The notes under the pieces: generated by a model
Told to the model about the DNA's origin: nothing
Databases searched by the model: none
What the model saw: only the letters and a program-made list of their open reading frames with translations
Position numbers and translations under genes: made by a program
Shown here: positions 12,696 to 25,553 of the stretch, in pieces
Numbering within the stretch: the stretch's first letter is position 1
How the letters are laid out: every line of letters begins with the position of its first letter
NCBI RefSeq assembly: GCF_021917145.1
Contig: NC_061071.1
Span: 5,165,689-5,229,688 of the forward strand
DNA from: Hypomesus transpacificus
Taxonomy: Eukaryota; Chordata; Actinopteri; Osmeriformes; Osmeridae
Direction of reading: 5' to 3'
DNA length: 64,000 bases

Positions 12696-14070
12696 ACCCC
12701 CTCTTCCCCATGGTGACCGTGCATTCAATGACTACAGAATTCCCCCCTCACTCCCACCCCATCTCTCTATCAATGCTATCATGTTGTCTGTACCATTGTC
12801 ATTCGATACAATAAACCGTCTTACAAAAAGCATTCCTGTCATATTGTCAGTTTCAAGTTTTTTTATTGTCACGTGCACAGAACAACACAAGGTCAGACTG
12901 GGCACTGAAATTCTTGGGACAAGACAACACAAAACAACCTGGCATAACATATAAGTACTAAGAACATGATTACATCTATGACAAGCTAAAGTAGAATAGA
13001 AATACAAAACAATGATGTCCCACAGAGCTATCATCAGATCTTAACACTTTATCTCAGTTCTGTTGAAGTGAGGTGAGCTCTCCTGTCAGCCAGTTCCATG
13101 GAACTCGGGGAAAGGAAAAAACGTTCTGACTTATGCCTGACAAACTCCTCGTAAACAAGCTTCCATGTTGACATGTAACAAAGGGAGTGGGACCTCAGGG
13201 CATGGTGGGATCAGTACTCCAGGATGAGTGGGATTTGACTTTCAGCAAATGTTTGGAAACTTAACATTTGCTGCACAGCGACACCTGGTCACAGTTTTAT
13301 ATCACCAAATTTGGCATGACGCCACTATTATGCAACATACCGTAAAGAGGATTCTTGTTGCTAACAGAATTCCACCAATTCCTCTGTACTCTCCTATCTC
13401 GATCACTGAAACTCCTTCCTCGTAAACCTAGCTGGGCCACAGGTGTTAAAGAAACAAACCTGGTCCTGGTACCACCGACATGCAATGCTTCTCCCTCCAT
13501 GCTCCACAGTGGTAGACTAACCTCCCTGTTCTGCTAAGCACGTTTCCATGCCCACAGTCTAAAGACGCTCCCCTTCAAGACTCACGTTGACTAAGTTATG
13601 CAGCATTGTGGCACCGAAAGAATCACTTAGATGTAGACTTAGATGCGTTTTTTGGGATGCCTGTGACTTGTCCCTCCCTGTCTCTTCCCTGCACCATGTA
13701 TGAGTAAAGGCCTGTTTGAGGTCCTGTTGTTACACTGTTTGGCTAAAAACTACTGTAGTTGATGTTGCACTTTAGATATGTTGTCGTTTCTGTTGCACTG
13801 TATCAGACCATATAGTAATCGACATTGTAAGACTAGTTATTATTGCATTGTAGTTGTGTCATTTTTGTTCTTTGATCACCCATCTAATGTAGATGTTGTT
13901 GCTGAACTTAAGCAATGAAATATTATCGTTGAACTGTAGTATCCTTTTATTGTTTACCTCGCCTGTTATGAGTCTACTCCCATTGCACAATGTTTGGTAC
14001 AGTAATTAACCCAAGAATATGATTGTTTTGCTTGAAACCACATGAGAAACGACAACAGCCAAGCGTAAGA
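12500..14070. other. Intergenic DNA between arpc2 and the type I keratin
   Basis: No gene seen. It holds a run of 36 consecutive C at 12660-12695 (likely variable in length and hard to assemble) and an antisense LINE tail at 12851-12968. The rest is AT-rich sequence without recognisable coding potential. Confidence 0.6.
12851..12968 (-). mobile_element. LINE 3' tail fragment
   Basis: On the minus strand this reads GTTATGCCAGGTTG, CTTGTCCCAAGAATTTCAG, TGCCCAGTCTGACC, TTGTGTTGTTCTGTGCACGT, then GACAATAAAAAAACTTGAA. A second copy of the same sequence lies at 47090-47220 on the plus strand and ends in ACTTGAACTTGGACTTGAAC. A built-in AATAAA followed by a short tandem tail is typical of non-LTR retrotransposon 3' ends. 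The LINE clade is not identified. Confidence 0.6.
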
Positions 14071-14080
14071 TGGTGCAATG

Positions 14081-14086
14081 TTTATT
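14081..14086 (-). terminator. Poly(A) signal of the type I keratin
   Basis: AATAAA on the minus strand, about 190 bp past the stop codon of the type I keratin. Confidence 0.55.
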
Positions 14087-14272
14087 TAACCTATAGAATT
14101 TGCTGACAAGAATGCACTGGATGAACAACAAAGCTACTTCAACACAACATCAGTAATTGTAATGTCGGGCGTCCATTTCTTAGGGGAGAAGAAGGGTTGG
14201 TGGTTGAAGAGGGCGGGTGAAGGGTAAAAGCCAGAATTGGGCTAGGGCTAAGGCTTAACTGATTGGCCAGGA

Positions 14273-17200
14273 TTAGTTGTCTTGGGAATCTCTAGAGCTG
14301 GAGTTTGGTGGGGTCTTGGAGCAAGCAGGTGGGGTGGTTTTCTTGACCGCCTGGGTAGGACTTTCCGACTTCTTCCCTTTCTTGCCCTCCTTCTGAGTAG
14401 GGGGGCCCTCCGCCTTGGCGGGGAGGGGCTCGGTGGCAGGGACGCTCGGCTCAGGAGCTGTGACCACCACCTTCACCGTCACCTCCTCCTTCTCCTTCTC
14501 CTCCTTCTTACTCGACTTGGGTGGCGCTGAAAGAGTAAGTATGTTTCAGTTTCCCAAGCTTGATCAACATAATCAGTCTGGTCCCTTTTATACTCCAGAA
14601 TTGCATTTTTGATCTATATTGAGAGGCACAGTGAGATTAGAGCATGCAGTGTTTTTACAGTGGGGTGACAGCTAAGCGTCACGAAGCGTCTAACCTACTC
14701 CTAGTGAACACAGCAAAACAGAATACACAACCATCAAAGTTGTGAATGCTCCCTGGCCCCAACCCTAAAGCCTACTAGAGGATTGTGAAAGTGGGAAGGA
14801 GCCAGGAGATGTGATATAAACACAATGAAGCGTGACTGAACTGAAATGGAAAACATGCAAGACACACAATGTCAGTTCATCTGAGGGGACCCCCACACGC
14901 CGCATCTCCTCGACATCTGCAACCACCGGTGTCAGAAAGAAGCTTCTAGAACTCACCACTGTTCAGAGCGTTCTCTAGAGAGAACTCCAAGCTGTGGAGA
15001 GGAACAGAAAGAGAGAGAGACAGTATCGCTGTTGTAGTATCGCATGACTGTGCCTGTGTTTCTCCAGAAGCACCCACTCAAGGTCATACCTGGCCTCCTT
15101 GTCATCACTGATGCCGAGGATGAGGCGGCGGTAGTTCTCGATCTCAGCCTCCAGCTTCATCTTGACGTGCAGCAGTTCCTGGTAGTCCTCCACCTGGCGC
15201 TCCACCTGGGAGCGAACCTTCGTCAGGTCAGCCTCCAGCTGAAGCAGGATCTTGTTGATGCGGGATATCTCATTGTTGTAGCGCCCCTCTGTGTCAGACA
15301 GGGTTTCCTCCAGAGAGCGTATCTGGGGGAGGGAGGAGAAATTAGGAGATTAGAGGGGAAGGGAGAAGAACAGAGGGAAGGGGATGGGAAAGGGAGGGAA
15401 AAGAGATGAGAGGAGATGGTTAGAGAGAGATAAGAGGTTGGTTTGGACACCAAACAGTGTTTGGATCGTGATTTGTGGTTGAGATCTGATTGGTGGGTTA
15501 TTGGTTGTCTGTGGAAAAAATGTTCCTGATGGAGAACACTCCCTGCTTTTGAATACCGTTTGGAAAGACTCATGTTTGTTGAAATGCAAATCACTTTAAA
15601 CAAATAAACTTCGGACGAGAGGTTTGTTGTTTTACGTGTCTGTTTGAATTCCAGTGGTTTTGTGTGAGGAGCAAAAGATCAAAGAGAGAAACGACTTGTA
15701 ATCACAATGCTAGCTGTAATAACGGGGTACACTGACTTGGGAATGTGTACGCTAGGTTACTCCCACAATGGCCTTTCTTACTCCCTCTCAGGAGCGTGTG
15801 TGTGCTCATGGGTTTCGTCGTTGACTGCAGCGAGATGAAGTCCAGACATACTTTACACATCCGCTGTCATCCTGTCTGTACATGTTGCTGGTTTCCTTGC
15901 TCGGCGGAGCCTATTGCCATCGCAATGTGCCTCCAGACATGTCTAGTGACTGTGTGTGTGTGAGCGAGGGTGTGTGTGTGTGTTACCATGTTAAGCATGG
16001 CCTGGGTGTCGATCTCCAGAAGCTGTCTCTGGCGGCGGAGGTCGTTGAGCTCCTGCTTGCTAGATTGCAAAGCCTCTGTGTTCTGGGCCACCTCCTCCTT
16101 GATGTTGTCAAACTGGAGGGAAGAGAGAACGGCAGGGAGGGAGAGACGGAGGTGGGAAGGCAGGGAACAGAGGGAATGAGAGAGATTAACGGAGGGGAAA
16201 AAGGGTGCAGGACTCCTGGTCCATAAATGAAGCACCAGCTCACCTTGCTCTGGTACCAGTCATCAGTGTCCTTCAGGTTCTTCTGGGCTAGCTTATCGTA
16301 CTGCCTGCGCATCTTGTCCAAGACATCGCCCAGGTTGGAGTTGTTGGAGTCGATCTCCACAATCACCTCAGAGTCCTTAACCTTCTTGCGCAGGGCCACA
16401 ACTTCCTGTAATAGGAGAGAGGGGGAGGAGAGGAGATGGCAAAATTATGTAATTAAAGCTGTGTTTAATTGTGTGCACACATGCTTGTGGTGTATGTTTG
16501 TGTGTGTGTGTTGTCCTTACATCACTGTGGTCCTTCTTGAGGAAGGCCAGTTCCTGCTTTGTAGACTCTATTTCACTCTCCAGCTGGGCTTTGTTCAGCA
16601 GGGTGTCATCGATGATCTTCTTCAAACCAACCAGATCGTGCTCCACGACCTTCTTGGCCTGCTTCTCAGACTCCAGCCTATCAGAGGGGGAATGGGAGTT
16701 TAGGTCACGCCCACCAGTACTTTCCTGATTTATAAGCCAACATCTTAAATATATTATCATCATTATTAATATAGGCCTGTCTGAAAATATAGCATGTTGT
16801 GCAGTAGGTTATTGCAAGAAATTCTACTTTAACCCCAAAATAAGTATTATTTTTATAGTTTAGTCCATATATCTTACATACTTATTCTTAAAGTCCTCAT
16901 TGGCCAGTTTGGTGTTATCAATCTGGAGCAGCAGGCGCGCGTTTTCAAGGGTCTTGTCCCGCAGCTGCGCAAAATAATGAAAGCCCGGGAGTCAAGCATT
17001 ACAGTAAATCTGACAATTCAAAACAAATTAGAAACAGCTTATATATATTTTTACTGTTATATAACGGTAGGCTATATGTATATATACAATTGTATGTATA
17101 GGCTTATCTATACAATTACTTTTAAAGCAATGCAGTTGGAATTAACTTACATTTAAACCAAAGACTACAAAAGAAAAATGAAAATATTGAAAATATAAAC

Positions 17201-17557
17201 CTTTTTCCTGAGGTCAGCCACCGGTTTCTCGATTTCCGCCCAGTCGCGGCCCACCGGCACAGCCCGCTTGGCCAGGATGTCTTTGATCTGCTCCTCCAGA
17301 TTTGAGTTGGTGCTCTCCAGCTGCCGCACCCTGCCCAGGTAGTCGTGCAGACGGTCATTCAGACCGCGCATCGTCTTCTTGTCGTCCGGTGCGGCAGCGG
17401 CGACCAACGGACCGTTGGAGATTGGACCGTTGGTGGCAGGCTTCTTTTCCGGGTCTGCGCGCATCACGTTCCTAAGACCCTCCAAGCTCGCCACGGACAC
17501 TCTAGAGCCTCGTCCGCCAGCCCCACCGAACATGCTACCTGCGCTGTTCCTAGCCAT
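14273..17557 (-). CDS. Type I keratin (K18-like or thread-keratin gamma-like)
   Basis: Eight exons in transcript order join to 468 codons: 17557-17201, 16964-16882, 16677-16521, 16405-16244, 16112-15987, 15322-15090, 14991-14957, 14526-14273. Internal exon sizes 83, 157, 162 and 126 match the usual type I keratin pattern; the next exon is 233 bp rather than the usual 221. The short head has SMFGGAGGRGSRVSVASLEG. The rod opens with LNDRLHDYLGRVRQLESTN and closes with LHVKMKLEAEIENYRRLILG, the helix start and end motifs of type I chains. The tail is unusual for K18: about 85 residues rich in Lys, Glu, Pro and Ser, ending SSSRDSQDN. Type I chains pair with type II chains in epithelial filaments; the likely partner is the divergent gene next door. 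Fish also have genes related to hagfish thread keratins, and this could be one. Confidence 0.9.
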
Positions 17558-17977
17558 ATTAGTGATATAGTCGGACGGACAGTGCGTACAAGTTTACAGT
17601 GTAGAAGAGCAACGTAGCCAAGTTTAGCTGTTCAGGTGATGGGGATATGCAGGGAATTGTTTTTATACCGACGCTTAAAACCGGCCCCATGGCTCCTATT
17701 GGCTCGATTACGACCATCTCACCTCCGGGAAACAGGTTTGGAGTTGTAATTCCAGAATTTCAACTCGTTTTTTTTCAGATTGAATGTCATAATTTGAATT
17801 TGGCTTCATTTGATTGGACATAAGCAAATACCTACAGGGAAGGGGAGGTCATCGCCCCCTTTAAATGCAGGTGTTTTTCTGAGTGAAGGTGTCTTCCGAA
17901 CTTGTCCTCCTCCTGACTCTGTTCAGTCTGTTCTGCTCTGTCATCTGATTGTCAACCAGTAACGGTACTCTGCAAGG
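17558..17977. promoter_or_regulatory. Divergent promoter of the keratin pair
   Basis: Only 420 bp separate the two start codons, so both promoters must share this stretch. On the minus strand TATAAAA at 17661-17667 lies about 105 bp before the type I start. On the plus strand a weaker TTTAAAT near 17860-17866 lies about 110 bp before the type II start. Human KRT8 and KRT18 are also adjacent and divergent, so co-regulation is plausible. Confidence 0.7.
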
Positions 17978-20900
17978 ATGTCGAAACCCGGTGGATTCAG
18001 CAGCCAATCCTCGACACCAGCCGCCGGTAAAGCGGGCGTGCTCAAAAGCTACCCAACTATCTCCTCTGCCAAGGCCGACCTAATGAACCCTATGGCATCC
18101 AGTATGGATCCAAAGGACCAGTCGGCCAAGTCCAAGGAGAAGGACCAGATGGTCGGGTTGAACGACAAATTCGTAGCTTTCATCGACAAGGTAGGCTTTA
18201 AAGCAAAACTTGTTTTTCTTTCTCACTGTAACCTACCAGAATATTGATGCAATTTGCATAAATATAAAATCAATTACGTGTTTTATCCTTTTTACTTTTC
18301 TTGTTTACTCACATTGGGCTTAAATGGTCAAGTTTTTTTGAAAAACAATCAAATATTTTGACACTAGTTTACAAAAAATTTACACAATGCACGGTCACGG
18401 TCAAAGCATGTTACCTGCGGGAAAATGTAGGACTCGCCCGCTTGTCACTCCCTTTGTCAGGTACTCCCTTTCGGTGCTCCGGGCTAGGCAAATTATGAGC
18501 GTAGCCTGCGTTAGGCTCCGGATATGCTAGCGTTTACTGCAACCAATCCGAGACACAATGTACCCTATGCACTGACTGACTGTAGGAAACTACCCAGGGG
18601 CTAACTGTCTGCCGCCTCAGTCTCGCCACCCAGTGGCCAGTTAGAGATGTGCAGTTATGTTAGAAAGTAATTCCTAACTACCAATTAAAAGTGTCCCCTC
18701 TGCAATTGTTCATGTTTGTCTCTCTCACACACAGACACACATGCACACACAGTGAATTTATGCACAGACGGCACACAGTTAACCTTAGCTACGGCTAAAT
18801 ATACTCTCGCCAAGAGTGTAGTCTAGTTTTGACCCCAGGCATTACAGACACAAACGTTGGCAACAAGGGAAAGCTATTTATTTCCTTGATTTCCTTGTCA
18901 TGATATAAGTACTTACTTTCATAATATTTGGCATATAATGTAATTGTGATAGACTTATGAAATATATCAATAATACCTCTCCCCCTCCCCCCATTCACCC
19001 CCAGGTCCAGCACCTGGAGCAGGAGAACAAGAAGCTGGAGACAAGGCTGAGGATTCTCCTGGATCAGGAGGGCTACAAGGGCAACATTGAGGACATCGTC
19101 AGCCAGCAGAAGGCTGACCTGCAGCGCCAGATAGACGGGCTGGACCTGGACCGGAACAAGCTGGAGGCAGAACTGCTCAAGAACCAGAAAGAAGTGGATC
19201 ACACTCGCCAGAGGTGAGGGGCTGGCTGTTGTCGTCCTCGCTGCAACAGTCTAGTTCATGCACACAGGGGTGGATCCAGACATTTTCACGTGGGGTGGCA
19301 AGGGGGGGAGGGGGGGGGGGAGCAGGAGGTAGTTAAAGAGGGCAGGAGGTAGTTGTAGAGGGCAGGAGGTAGCTGTAGAGGGCAGGAGGTAGTTGTAGGG
19401 TTGCATGGAGACGTGGAGGGACGGTGTGACCTGGTGCCACCTTAAATGATTACAACAATGTAGTTTAAATAATGCCAATAACAATATTTTATTATTATTA
19501 TTATTATTTATTCATATTTTTGAATGAAATGTACTATAATGTAAATTAAACATTTCTTTATTTTAGCATGGGGACATTGGGGGGGTTTAGTTTTTTGGGG
19601 GGAACTGCCAGTTCTCACACACACACACGCACACGCTCACACCCACACACACACACGCACACGCACACGCTCACACCCACACTCACACACACACACGCAC
19701 ACACATTGAGATGGACAAAACGAGAGACTTCCCATCAAATCATTCAGACATGCTGTTGCTTGTCACTCTAAGACCTTCCTGCTACGACATTCAAAGCCAC
19801 CGAACCCTCTCATGATCCCACCACCCCAAATCCCACCTTAACATAAGCAAGGATCTGTAAGCCTCCTTAGTGAGGAGGGATACAGCACACCTCCCTCTCC
19901 CCTCCAGCCCACCCCCTAACGGGGGCCCCGGAGCTTAGAGTCTGGGGAGAATCAGGGCAGGGAGCCAGGCTCTGGGGCTATGTCTGGGCCGTCCATTCAC
20001 TGGGCCTGGTTCTGATTCTGGTTCTGGGTCTGGTCTCGCTCATCTCAGCCCAGTGCCACAGGAGGTCTATTTGTCAGTCTGACTGTTTGCATGAGAGAGG
20101 AAGACAGAGACCATTGGGTGATGACGATCCATTAGGATGTGATAGTCCATGACTGTGTGTGTGTATCATCATCCATGTCCTGAATCATCCTATGTGTATG
20201 TGTTGTGCAGCTATGAGGATGAGTACCAGAAGAAGACTGAGCTGGAGAACGAGTTTGTCATCAACAAGAAGGTGACAAGGTTTCCTCCACCCCCCTCCCA
20301 TTCTTCTTCTATCCATATATTCCTCTCCTGTGTGACATCTATATCTCCATGTTTGTGTGTGTTGAGGACGTGGATGAGGGACACTTGGCTACAGTGAACC
20401 TGGCTCTGGAGCTGGAAGACCTGATGGGAGAGCTGCACTTCTTGAGACAGGGCTTTGATGAGGTAGGACTGACTGACAGGCCTCACTGGCCAATCCCATT
20501 TAGGTCACACAAGGGATTGGTTCCGTGTTTCTAATTCCCGCCCCCTTAGTCAGGTCTGTCATACGGATGCACTATACCTGGTGGAGGGAAGAGGGCGCTA
20601 TTGATTTGTTCTCCTTTATAATAGATGACGTTGTGTGTGTGTGTTTGTAGTTTTGTTTAGCCACCCTTATGGGAGCCAAATGTCCTCAAAAGGAAAAAGG
20701 AAAAAGTGACCTTGTGGGGGTCTTTTGCTGGGCCCCGGAACTTCAAATGCTTTGATCAGGAGGTTTAAGGTGTTTTAGTGTTAGGGTTAGAATTACTTTA
20801 AGGGTTAGGGTTAAGGTTAGGGATAACCCAATTCTGAATGGGAGTGAATCGCCGGCTCCACAAGGATAGGAAAACAAATGTGTGTGTGTGTGTGTGTTTG

Positions 20901-22752
20901 TATAGGAAATTAAGGAGCTGCAGTCCCAGATCCAGAACGAGACAGTCAAATTGACTCAAGATAACAGGCGTGCTCTGGACATGGACGAGATCGTGGACAA
21001 CGTCAAGGCCCAGTATAGCCAGATGGCTGCCAGGACCAGAGAGGAGGCCGAGCTATGGAATCAGAAGAAGGTAGGACACATACACACACACACACAAACA
21101 TGCATACACTTACACAAGTATATACAGACATAGATGCATACGCATCTACTCATACACTTATACACCGACATACAGTACACATGCGCACGCACGCATACAC
21201 ACGCACAGACATATACACATACCCATGCAGACACAACATACACAAACACATGTACACGTGCACGCACTTACAGAAATACGGTTTAAGAATGATTGTTTTT
21301 CATCTCTCTCTCTCCCTTTCATTTCCACTCCATCCCTCCCCACTCGCTCCTCTCCATCCCTCTCTCCTCTCCATCCCTCTCTCTCCTCTCCTCTCCTCCT
21401 CAGATGGATGACATGGTTCTGAAGGCAGGAAAACACGAGCAGGATGTGAGGGACATTAAGAAGGAGATCGCTGACATGCTGCGCGTCATACAGAGACTCA
21501 ACGCAGACCTGGATGCCCTCAGGAAGAGAGTGAGACATACACACACACACACACACTGACACACACTCACACTCGCAGCAGTCACTGACACTGCTCCTCC
21601 TTACAGAAAGAATCTCTGGAGAAGGACATCGAGGATGCGGAGGGGGCAGGTTTGAAGGACATGGGCCAGGCCCGGGAGAACAAGCTCCAGCTGGAGGAAG
21701 CACTGCGACGCGCCAAGCAGGACATGGCCCTGCAGGTCCGGGAGTACCAGGAGCTGATGAACCTCAAGCTGGCCCTGGACATCGAGATTGCCACCTACCG
21801 CAAGCTGCTGGAAGGGGAGGAGAAGAGGTGAGGAAGAGGAGGGGGGGTGGATAGAGGAGTGTGTGTGTGTGTGTGTGTAAAAGAGAGAGAGATTAGCTGT
21901 GTCTACTACCGCGCACTTGTGCACTTCGAGCACTTCGAGCACTGACTTTTAGTGCTTAGGGCGCTTCACTCACAAAACCAGAATAATTCAGTGCACTGAA
22001 AGTACCAGGATGGCGCACTGCAAACGGTCCAAAAAACAACGATGGACACTACTCGCCCTAAACGGGCGCCATCTTGGCCACGTAGCGGAAAAGGAGGAGC
22101 CCTTTCGGCAGCTTTTTCCACTTGAGTGGAGAAGCGCGTTCATTTTGGCAGGTCTTGCGGGTGTGGCGAGCAGATATGCGTCCGTCACTTCCACCAAGTG
22201 TTTAACGTAGCAGTGTTCCATTTGAGACAGCACTTATCAGCGACAGAGTGCACTGAATATGTAAGTGCACTGTTTTGCAGGGCACTGTATTGCAGTGTAC
22301 TTCATAAAGTGCGCGGTAGTAGACACAGCCACTGATAGTGTATTAAACCCCTTTGTGCTTCCTTGGCAGGATGAACGATCACATGCGACAGTCAGGTGAG
22401 ATGTTCTCCATATCCTCTCGTTCCCTTTTACCAGGCACGAGCCTAGATGCCCCATCCACGTTCAGGTTGTCTTTGTTGTGTGTTTGTGAACACATAGGTC
22501 CTTCTTAACTCCACCCCGTCTCTTTTGCTCAGATTACTAAAACATACCAACCAATCCAGTCCTTGCTTGCATGCAGACCACGAGACACTGGCGAAGCTTC
22601 ACAACATCTCCAAGCCCCTCCTACCTGAACCCGTCACCCAAGCAACCAGCCCCATCCCCACAGCTAACCATGCCCTCAAGAAGCGTCTTCTGATCAAAGT
22701 TGAGGTGGACGAGGGGCGGGTCATATCCGAGAGCTCACACTACGACGACTAG
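17978..22752 (+). CDS. Type II keratin (K8-like or thread-keratin alpha-like)
   Basis: Nine exons join to 430 codons: 17978-18190, 19005-19213, 20211-20271, 20367-20462, 20906-21070, 21404-21529, 21607-21827, 22370-22395, 22577-22752. Exon sizes 209, 61, 96, 165, 126 and 221 are the classic type II keratin set. The 71-codon first exon ends at [11 protein letters not shown]. Type II marks are [20 protein letters not shown], then DVDEGHL in coil 1B, and [20 protein letters not shown] at the rod end. The head is short and lacks the Gly-rich repeats of skin keratins. The tail ([21 protein letters not shown] read without its first residue) resembles the vimentin and desmin C-terminus more than skin keratin tails. 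It should form obligate heteropolymers with the adjacent type I chain. Intron 7 carries a DNA transposon relic. Confidence 0.92.
19311..19400 (+). repeat. Minisatellite, 21 bp unit, four copies
   Basis: The unit GGCAGGAGGTAGTTGTAGAG is repeated about four times with small changes. It lies in intron 2 of the type II keratin and is preceded by a G-rich run. Confidence 0.75.
20755..20900 (+). repeat. Telomere-like composite repeat with TG tail
   Basis: Degenerate TTAGGG units are followed by a unique segment (CAATTCTGAATGGGAGTGAA, CCACAAGGATAGGAAAAC) and then a TG microsatellite. The same three-part structure occurs at 32335-32460. The TG part runs into the acceptor of type II keratin exon 5. 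Confidence 0.65.
21075..21260 (+). repeat. CA-rich imperfect microsatellite
   Basis: ACACAC and ATACAC units with interruptions fill much of intron 5 of the type II keratin. The long open frames here on both strands are products of the simple repeat. Confidence 0.8.
21896..22329. mobile_element. DNA transposon relic with perfect 23 bp terminal inverted repeats
   Basis: The left end GCTGTGTCTACTACCGCGCA (then CTT) is the exact reverse complement of the right end AAGTGCGCGGTAGTAGACAC (then AGC). Subterminal GTGCACT and AAGTGCAC motifs recur inside, as in transposase-binding regions. The 434 bp element lies in intron 7 of the type II keratin, ending 40 bp before exon 8. I see no clear target site duplication and no transposase frame, so it is non-autonomous and of unassigned superfamily. 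Confidence 0.8.
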
Positions 22753-22999
22753 CTCAACTGACTGTCAATCAAATTCTGTCCCTGTGGTAACACCGCACTG
22801 CAATATACCCACTGTTTGTGTTTTGTCTTAATGGTTGATGTAGCCCATGAATTGTCTGGTGAAAACATTCAAAGTTTAGGAAGGAGAATTATTTACGTCA
22901 GGGAATTGATTGAAGCCAAACTGATCTAAACTTTCCAAACCAGTATGGTTCTGTGGTGTGAGAGAAGTACTTTCTTGTGTCTTGTCATCATGTCTAAAA

Positions 23000-23005
23000 A
23001 ATAAA
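23000..23005 (+). terminator. Poly(A) signal of the type II keratin
   Basis: AATAAA lies about 250 bp after the type II keratin stop codon. Confidence 0.6.
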
Positions 23006-23009
23006 ATCG

Positions 23010-25553
23010 AGTCATCAAACTTTTCGTTTGAGTTTTGCTCGTTGAAGGGGTGTATATGTGTGTGTATATGTATCTGGTACAAATGGCAGTTCCTCCTGTT
23101 TGTCTCAGGCCAGCTCTCTCAAGCCAGGTCAGTTAAGATGCGAGACATCTGCTTCTCCTACCGTCTGATCGCAGGAACGCCAAAACATGGCCGACGGACA
23201 GATCTGATGCCATGTGGACTGACGTTGTGCTCCATTTAGCTGTTTACTGAAAGAGAACATACTGTTCCATGTGCTGTGTGAGGTGTGTTCTATCTGCCGG
23301 GCAGGCCGGGCAGGAAGGAGGGAAAGAGAGGGTAAGGAGGACTCTGGGAATGCCGACGGGTGATGAAGAGAAGGACTAAGATGAAAGAAAAGAGGTGTGC
23401 AGGCAGGGCTGTTGGAGGGAGAGACAGGTGGGCCTTTCATCTCTGACTGAATCTCGTGTCTGTCTCGTGTCAAGGGCTCACACATACAGGCGCACACTCT
23501 TGGCTTTGGCTCAAACACATCTAATAAACGGTCCACATGAACACATTCATTTGCCCTGTCTCAAGTCTTGCTCTATGCTTTCTAGTCTCTCTCGCTCTCT
23601 GTCTCACACACACACACACACACTCTTGGGGAACAACTCCCCCCCCCCCCCCCCCCCCTCCGTGTTAATAATTCTTCGTCCCCAACGTCATATAAATATT
23701 CTGCCCTCGCAGAGGCCTGTTAGCTTGCGCCACAGCCTGTCTCTCCCCCTGATTCATAGAGCAACCTCTCACGCTATGTTGACAAATGTTGTTTAGAAGA
23801 CCGCTATGAAAAGTCAAACACAAAGACTTGCTGTGCAGCTGTAGGGAGGTACACAGGAACACGACTAGGAGCTAATACAGTCAAATACACGGGACATACT
23901 TGATCTGGATCAGTTGACCAAATGGGTACAGCACATTTTTGTACTTGACCCAGGTCTATAGTTCATCTCTTGTCCCGGACGCTGGAGAGATTAGTGTTAG
24001 TGGAGAGTTTCACGCGTTACTTTGGAGTTACAGCAAAGTAGCTGGAGTGTTACTGCAGCGTTGTCGTCTCATGAGCGTGAACACAGTGGACCTGCTCCGC
24101 ATTCTACATGCATAGGAATGGACGTGGAACCTTGTGTCCTTCTTTTTAAAAACAGGAATAGATCCCTGGACTGAAGTTCTATAGGACTGACAGCCCACCC
24201 CCCCCCCACACACACACACACACACATCGTGGGGCCCTAAACAAATGTTCAGTTTGTTTATTGGGTCGGCCGGCCCTGCATATACCAGCTACCGACACCT
24301 AATCTTTTCCGTCTCACTCCTCCACCTCTCAGGCGTATGTGGCCCTCGTCCCCCTCCTCTCTCTCCTCAGTCCCACCTCTTTCCCTTTCCCCCTCTCGCT
24401 CCGGCCTTTCCTTCCTCTCTCATCCTCCCCCTCGTTCTCTCCCCCACATCCTCTCTAACTACTGTCAGAGATGGAGCATGGGGGGACCGGGAGACGTTTC
24501 TGGCTGCAGTGATTGATGGAGCGATTTTATGACCCATTTAGTAGACTTCCATTGAGTCTATATCTGTGTCCCACAAACTCCTTATCTCACAAAATCACTG
24601 CCGTTCTTCCAAATACAGCTTAAAACACATTTATTATTATTATTAACCCAACAAAATTTGTACAACTTTTTATTTTTTTCACTACTGGCACAAATGTTTT
24701 GGGTCACACTGTAAATGAACTAGGGTAGTGTAGCATAGCATAGCACATCAACAGGCTTAGATGGATATAAAAGCCGCTTTTCAAATACTTCAGGTACTGT
24801 TCTGGCTGGACACGACTCACCTCCATACGCAGTAGTACTTGGTTTTACTCTGCAATCCTCCTACCTGACCCTCTCGCTCTGATGTCTGCTTCAACGCAAC
24901 ACTCACTTGCTGTACCCTTTTGGCGGTAACACATAGCGTAACTGCACCTCAATAAACAACGGCAATTGACATGTCGACTAGTCCACTGGAAAAGAAAATG
25001 ACGGCCACTATCATAGACAGCGACTCCTGTGAAGTAGCTTGGCTATTTAAACATTGTGGCGATCATTTCTGGCCAATCGGTAGTCTGCAGTGTTTCCCTT
25101 TACCTTTTGAACATCGCCTAGCCTCCTGGACCACGATGGAGGTTTTATCCCCCAAAAAACTCATGTTACCAGGTACCAGACTTGTCAGATGAAAAAACAA
25201 GCCGAAATGTGTAGTGGAAAAGGGCCAAAGATAGGTGACAAGATTTCCCGTGTGTTAGAGCAGCGAGATAATTATTTCCACTGCCAGACACACTACAGAC
25301 ACTGGATAGACACTCAAACAGATGGACAGACTGGCAGCCAGACAGACAAAAACAGATGAGACAGTATGAGTTGGGGAGAATATTGGATCATTACCCCATC
25401 GTTTTGTCAAGACTTATTGGAGTGTGTTTGTTCCCTAGACAACCATTCATGTATCTTTCAATCCATTTTCTATTCTCCATCCCTCCTATCACTCAATCCC
25501 ACAGTTCATTCCTTCTTCCACCCAACCATCTCTCCCCATGTCCCCCAGTCCTC
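23010..25553. other. Intergenic DNA between type II keratin and gpbar1
   Basis: No gene recognised. It holds a run of 20 C at 23639-23658, CA repeats and pyrimidine-rich stretches. Between about 24765 and 25235 is a segment resembling a degenerate teleost inverted-repeat element: GCCGCTTTTC near the left and GTGGAAAAGGGCC at the right. The gpbar1 3' UTR must begin at the right edge of this region, but I see no clear poly(A) signal near it. Confidence 0.5.

Noticed and set aside
24765..25235. 73-codon frame and possible MITE
   Set aside because: Ends are too degenerate to define an element firmly, so it is noted only in the intergenic entry.
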